Shown here one piece after another: positions 6,139-6,358 of a stretch of 6,358 bases of DNA. This stretch comes from Acidobacteriota bacterium (GTDB taxonomy: Bacteria; Acidobacteriota; Terriglobia; UBA7540). Within the stretch, counting starts at the first letter, position 1, and each line of letters starts with the position of its first letter. The notes below the pieces were generated by a model. It was not told the origin of the DNA. It saw only the letters and a program-made list of their open reading frames with translations, and made no database searches. The stretch lies in NCBI GenBank assembly GCA_021789565.1, contig JAJYJL010000509.1, forward strand, positions 1 through 6,358, in the 5' to 3' direction. Made by a program: the position numbers and the translations under genes.

Positions 6139-6289
6139 TGTGCCGCGGCCTAGGGCCATCGCATATGGATTGTATTAAAGACGGACTGGGCGAAAATGAG
6201 TGCTCTAGGAAGGAGAGGCACCCTGTCGCCCAAGCCGGGTGTTCTGGCTGAAAACTTCGTCCGCCTCGATTCAAACGTCCCTCATTCAC
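6139..6289. other. Non-coding 3' flank, probably containing an IS end
   Basis: Between the TIM-barrel stop and the minus-strand transposase-like stop I see no convincing gene and no intrinsic terminator with a T-run. There is a small GGCC-TAG-GGCC hairpin just after the stop. CACCC (6219-6223) and GGGTG (6237-6241) form a short inverted repeat. If the neighbouring transposase call is right, the end of the element lies in this stretch. TGTTCTGGCTGAAAA, starting at 6240, is a possible TG-type terminus, but its partner end is outside the window. A purine-rich run at 6208-6217 resembles a Shine-Dalgarno but has no good start codon behind it. Confidence 0.35.
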
Positions 6290-6358
6290 TCACGCCGCGA
6301 GTTGGTAATCATGGTGCAAGCCATTCAGCACTGGGAACGCGATGATCTTGGCTTTCCC
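6290..6358 (-). CDS. C-terminal tail of a putative integrase-core transposase (partial)
   Basis: On the minus strand an open frame enters from the right edge, reads 22 residues and stops with TGA at 6290-6292. The tail is A-K-I-I-A-F-P-V-L-N-G-L-H-H-D-Y followed by Q-L-A-A. The P-V-L-x-G-L-H-H-x-Y ending is one I associate with the extreme C-terminus of rve-type (DDE) integrase-core transposases. The call rests on this short motif alone, because the catalytic part lies outside the window. If correct, an insertion sequence sits directly downstream of the transport operon, facing it, and the operon's 3' boundary may have been shaped by the insertion. Confidence 0.5.
   Translation of the reverse strand, partial: GKAKIIAFPVLNGLHHDYQLAA

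Noticed and set aside
6144..6156. GGCC-TAG-GGCC hairpin as operon terminator
   Set aside because: Only a 4-bp stem with no T-run following; too weak to call.
5281..6159. Long minus-strand open frame of 292 codons opposite the TIM-barrel gene
   Set aside because: No recognisable motif. It mirrors a well-supported gene in GC-rich DNA, where antisense frames stay open by codon bias.
6196..6345. Plus-strand ATG frame of 49 codons after the TIM-barrel gene
   Set aside because: No ribosome site before its ATG, unremarkable composition, and it runs antisense through the transposase-like tail.

Overview
The window holds one complete transport operon with its divergent regulator. A small membrane-protein gene is cut by the left edge, and what looks like the tail of a transposase is cut by the right edge. 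Moderately high GC, a lipoprotein SBP with a Thr/Pro/Ala-rich linker after the lipobox cysteine, and a DUF2905-type protein fit a free-living bacterium. Chloroflexota is my best guess, but that is a style-based inference with no phylogenetic marker behind it.

Layout: (1) 1-204 (+), end of a DUF2905-like two-helix membrane protein. (2) 205-320, short non-coding gap with one small hairpin. (3) 321-1238 (-), LysR-family regulator. (4) 1239-1399, divergent control region with overlapping, oppositely facing sigma70-like promoters, a T-N11-A dyad, and a tandem pair of 19-bp dyad units at the expected transcription start of the transport operon. (5) 1400-2440 (+), lipoprotein solute-binding protein. 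(6) 2511-4259 (+), single-chain permease with two fused BPD domains. (7) 4272-5318 (+), ATPase with a TOBE domain. (8) 5350-6138 (+), xylose-isomerase-like TIM-barrel enzyme. (9) 6139-6289, non-coding, probably containing an insertion-sequence end. (10) 6290-6358 (-), putative transposase C-terminus running off the window.

Genes 5-8 read as one transcription unit: binding lipoprotein, permease, ATPase, then a cytoplasmic metal-dependent isomerase/epimerase or lyase-like enzyme. The transporter has the Fbp/Afu/PhnSTUV architecture often annotated as ferric-iron uptake. However, the binding protein lacks the adjacent tyrosine pair expected of FbpA-type iron binders, and the last gene is a carbohydrate-type enzyme. 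The more likely cargo is therefore a small organic anion such as a sugar phosphate or phosphonate, with the LysR protein as the candidate ligand-responsive switch. The substrate cannot be fixed from sequence alone.
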